NCBI GenBank assembly: GCA_023432985.1 | Contig: JAEZEQ010000007.1 | Coordinates: forward strand, 21,313 to 85,312 | Source: Bacteroidota bacterium | GTDB taxonomy: Bacteria; Bacteroidota; Bacteroidia; CAIKAF01 | Length of the DNA: 64,000 nucleotides | Reading direction: 5' to 3' | Part shown: in pieces, positions 63,040 to 64,000 of the stretch | Layout: the number at the start of each line of letters is the position of its first letter | How positions within the stretch are numbered: the first letter of the stretch is position 1 | Notes under the pieces: generated by a model | What the model was told of the DNA's origin: nothing | Database searches by the model: none | The model's input: the letters and a program-made list of their open reading frames with translations, nothing else | Made by a program: the position numbers and the translations under genes

Positions 63040-64000
63040 TGTATACTTCTTTTGTTTCGTATCAATCGGATAGGGAGGCTTATATGGCCGGAAAACTCAG
63101 TGTTTCCGAGCGGCTTTCGGTATTTTTGCAGCGTATTTCCGACACGAAATCTTTAAATATTTTTATTGAAGACTTTAGGGAAGAAGCTATGCTTTCTGCC
63201 TTGGAATCAGATAAGCGATTTTCGGAAGGGAAAGCAAGAAAGCTGGAGGGTATGGTCATTGCCCTGAAAGACAATATCAGTTATAAGGGACATACCGTTA
63301 CGGCGTCTTCTAAAATGTTGGAAGGCTATATCAGTGTATATTCGGCTACCGTAGTAGAACGTTTGCTGGATGAAGGGGCTATAATTATTGGACGTGTTGG
63401 CTGCGATGAGTTTGCCATGGGCTCCAGTAATGAGACTTCGATATATGGTTCTGTGAAAAATCCTTATGATGTTTCTCGTGTACCGGGTGGGTCCAGCGGC
63501 GGTTCGGCAGCAGCCGTAGCAGCAGGAACCTGCCATGTAGCCTTGGGCTCAGATACCGGTGGAAGCATTCGTCAGCCTGCCGCTTTTTGTGGTTTGGTGG
63601 GAATGAAACCCAGTTATGGCCGTGTGAGTCGATGGGGACTGATTGCTTATGGAAGCAGCTTCGATCAGATTGGGCCGCTCTCACAGCAAGTGGATGATAA
63701 TGCCCTGGTGATGGAAGTTATTAGTGGTGCCGACGGAAAAGATGCCACGGCTTCACAAGAAAATGTGCCCGCATATACACAGCAACTTAAATCTAATGCT
63801 GCACTTCGCCTGGCTTATTTGCCGGCATTGCTTCAGAATGAATCTATAGCAGAGCCGATTCGAAAGGCCTATCAAAAAAGTTTGGATACAGCCCGTGAGG
63901 CCGGATATACTCTGGTAGAAACCAGTTTCGACTATTTCGATTATCTGGTTCCTATATATTATGTATTGACAACAGCGGAAGCTTCTTCAAACCTGTCTCG
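63039..64000 (+). CDS. gatA: Glu-tRNA(Gln)/Asp-tRNA(Asn) amidotransferase subunit A, 3' truncated by window end
   Basis: Amidase subunit of GatCAB that releases ammonia from glutamine for transamidation. The first 320 residues are present; the full gene would be about 470-490 codons. The amidase signature with the Ser-cisSer-Lys triad is intact: Lys77 (IALKDNI), Ser152 (PGGSSGGSAAA) and Ser176 (GSDTGGSIRQPA). It begins inside the tatA stop codon (TAATG). The partner gatC is at 25459-25755, and gatB is not in the window. The open frame runs off the end at base 64000 without a stop. Confidence 0.93.
   Translation, partial: MYTSFVSYQSDREAYMAGKLSVSERLSVFLQRISDTKSLNIFIEDFREEAMLSALESDKRFSEGKARKLEGMVIALKDNISYKGHTVTASSKMLEGYISVYSATVVERLLDEGAIIIGRVGCDEFAMGSSNETSIYGSVKNPYDVSRVPGGSSGGSAAAVAAGTCHVALGSDTGGSIRQPAAFCGLVGMKPSYGRVSRWGLIAYGSSFDQIGPLSQQVDDNALVMEVISGADGKDATASQENVPAYTQQLKSNAALRLAYLPALLQNESIAEPIRKAYQKSLDTAREAGYTLVETSFDYFDYLVPIYYVLTTAEASSNLS

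Overview
The window is a stretch of ordinary chromosome from a member of the Bacteroidota, apparently a free-living aerobe. Four lines of evidence support this. Five secreted proteins end in type IX secretion (T9SS) sorting domains, and the gliding lipoprotein gene gldH is present. Many genes are preceded by the phylum-specific promoter (TTTG, about 19 bases, TAnnTTTG). Aerobic functions are encoded: 2-oxoglutarate dehydrogenase, Fe/Mn superoxide dismutase, di-haem cytochrome c peroxidase and an acyl desaturase. I cannot place it below phylum. I see no insertion sequence, phage gene, CRISPR array, rRNA or replication origin; the only tRNA is tRNA-Leu(UAG).

Layout. 0.1-1.2 kb holds holB. 1.2-6.6 kb is a five-gene minus-strand vitamin B12 acquisition operon behind a cobalamin riboswitch with its own intrinsic terminator: a BtuB-like TonB receptor, a DUF4465 T9SS protein, a second T9SS surface protein, a BtuG-like propeller lipoprotein and a small secreted protein. 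6.8-10.2 kb has a small outer-membrane protein, an RluA-type pseudouridine synthase, an unknown alpha-helical protein and a small conserved protein. 10.2-15.6 kb is the run ricT, gldH, PBP1A and the two subunits of a 3-oxoacid CoA-transferase. 15.9-22.1 kb has a lectin/PKD T9SS adhesin, superoxide dismutase, a DUF2911 protein and an NhaD antiporter. 22.1-27.6 kb has queG, ruvB, a gamma-carbonic anhydrase, nfu, gatC and a cytochrome c peroxidase. 27.7-31.2 kb has two T9SS proteins, a purple-acid-phosphatase-like enzyme and a glycine-rich protein. An unexplained G+C-rich stretch lies at about 31.3-31.5 kb.

31.5-48.8 kb is housekeeping: dusB, panD, a flippase-like membrane protein, a heptose-phosphate nucleotidyltransferase, alaS, an M23 peptidase, cystathionine beta-synthase, a lytic-transglycosylase-like LysM protein that lacks its catalytic residues, an SGNH hydrolase, an EEP-family protein, an RluB-type synthase and sucA-sucB. 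48.8-53.3 kb is a metal-homeostasis locus: a DtxR/MntR-type repressor diverges from a TonB receptor, thioredoxin-like protein and ZIP transporter operon, with a perfect 18-bp palindrome inside the promoter. 53.3-56.8 kb is clpX, clpP and tig, followed by the tRNA, a universal stress protein, valS, a desaturase, tatA and the start of gatA, which runs off the window.

The most distinctive parts are the B12 locus, where capture proteins use both lipoprotein and T9SS routes; the palindrome-controlled metal-uptake operon with cysteine pairs in receptor and partner; the apparently dead lytic transglycosylase; and the G+C-rich intergenic element.
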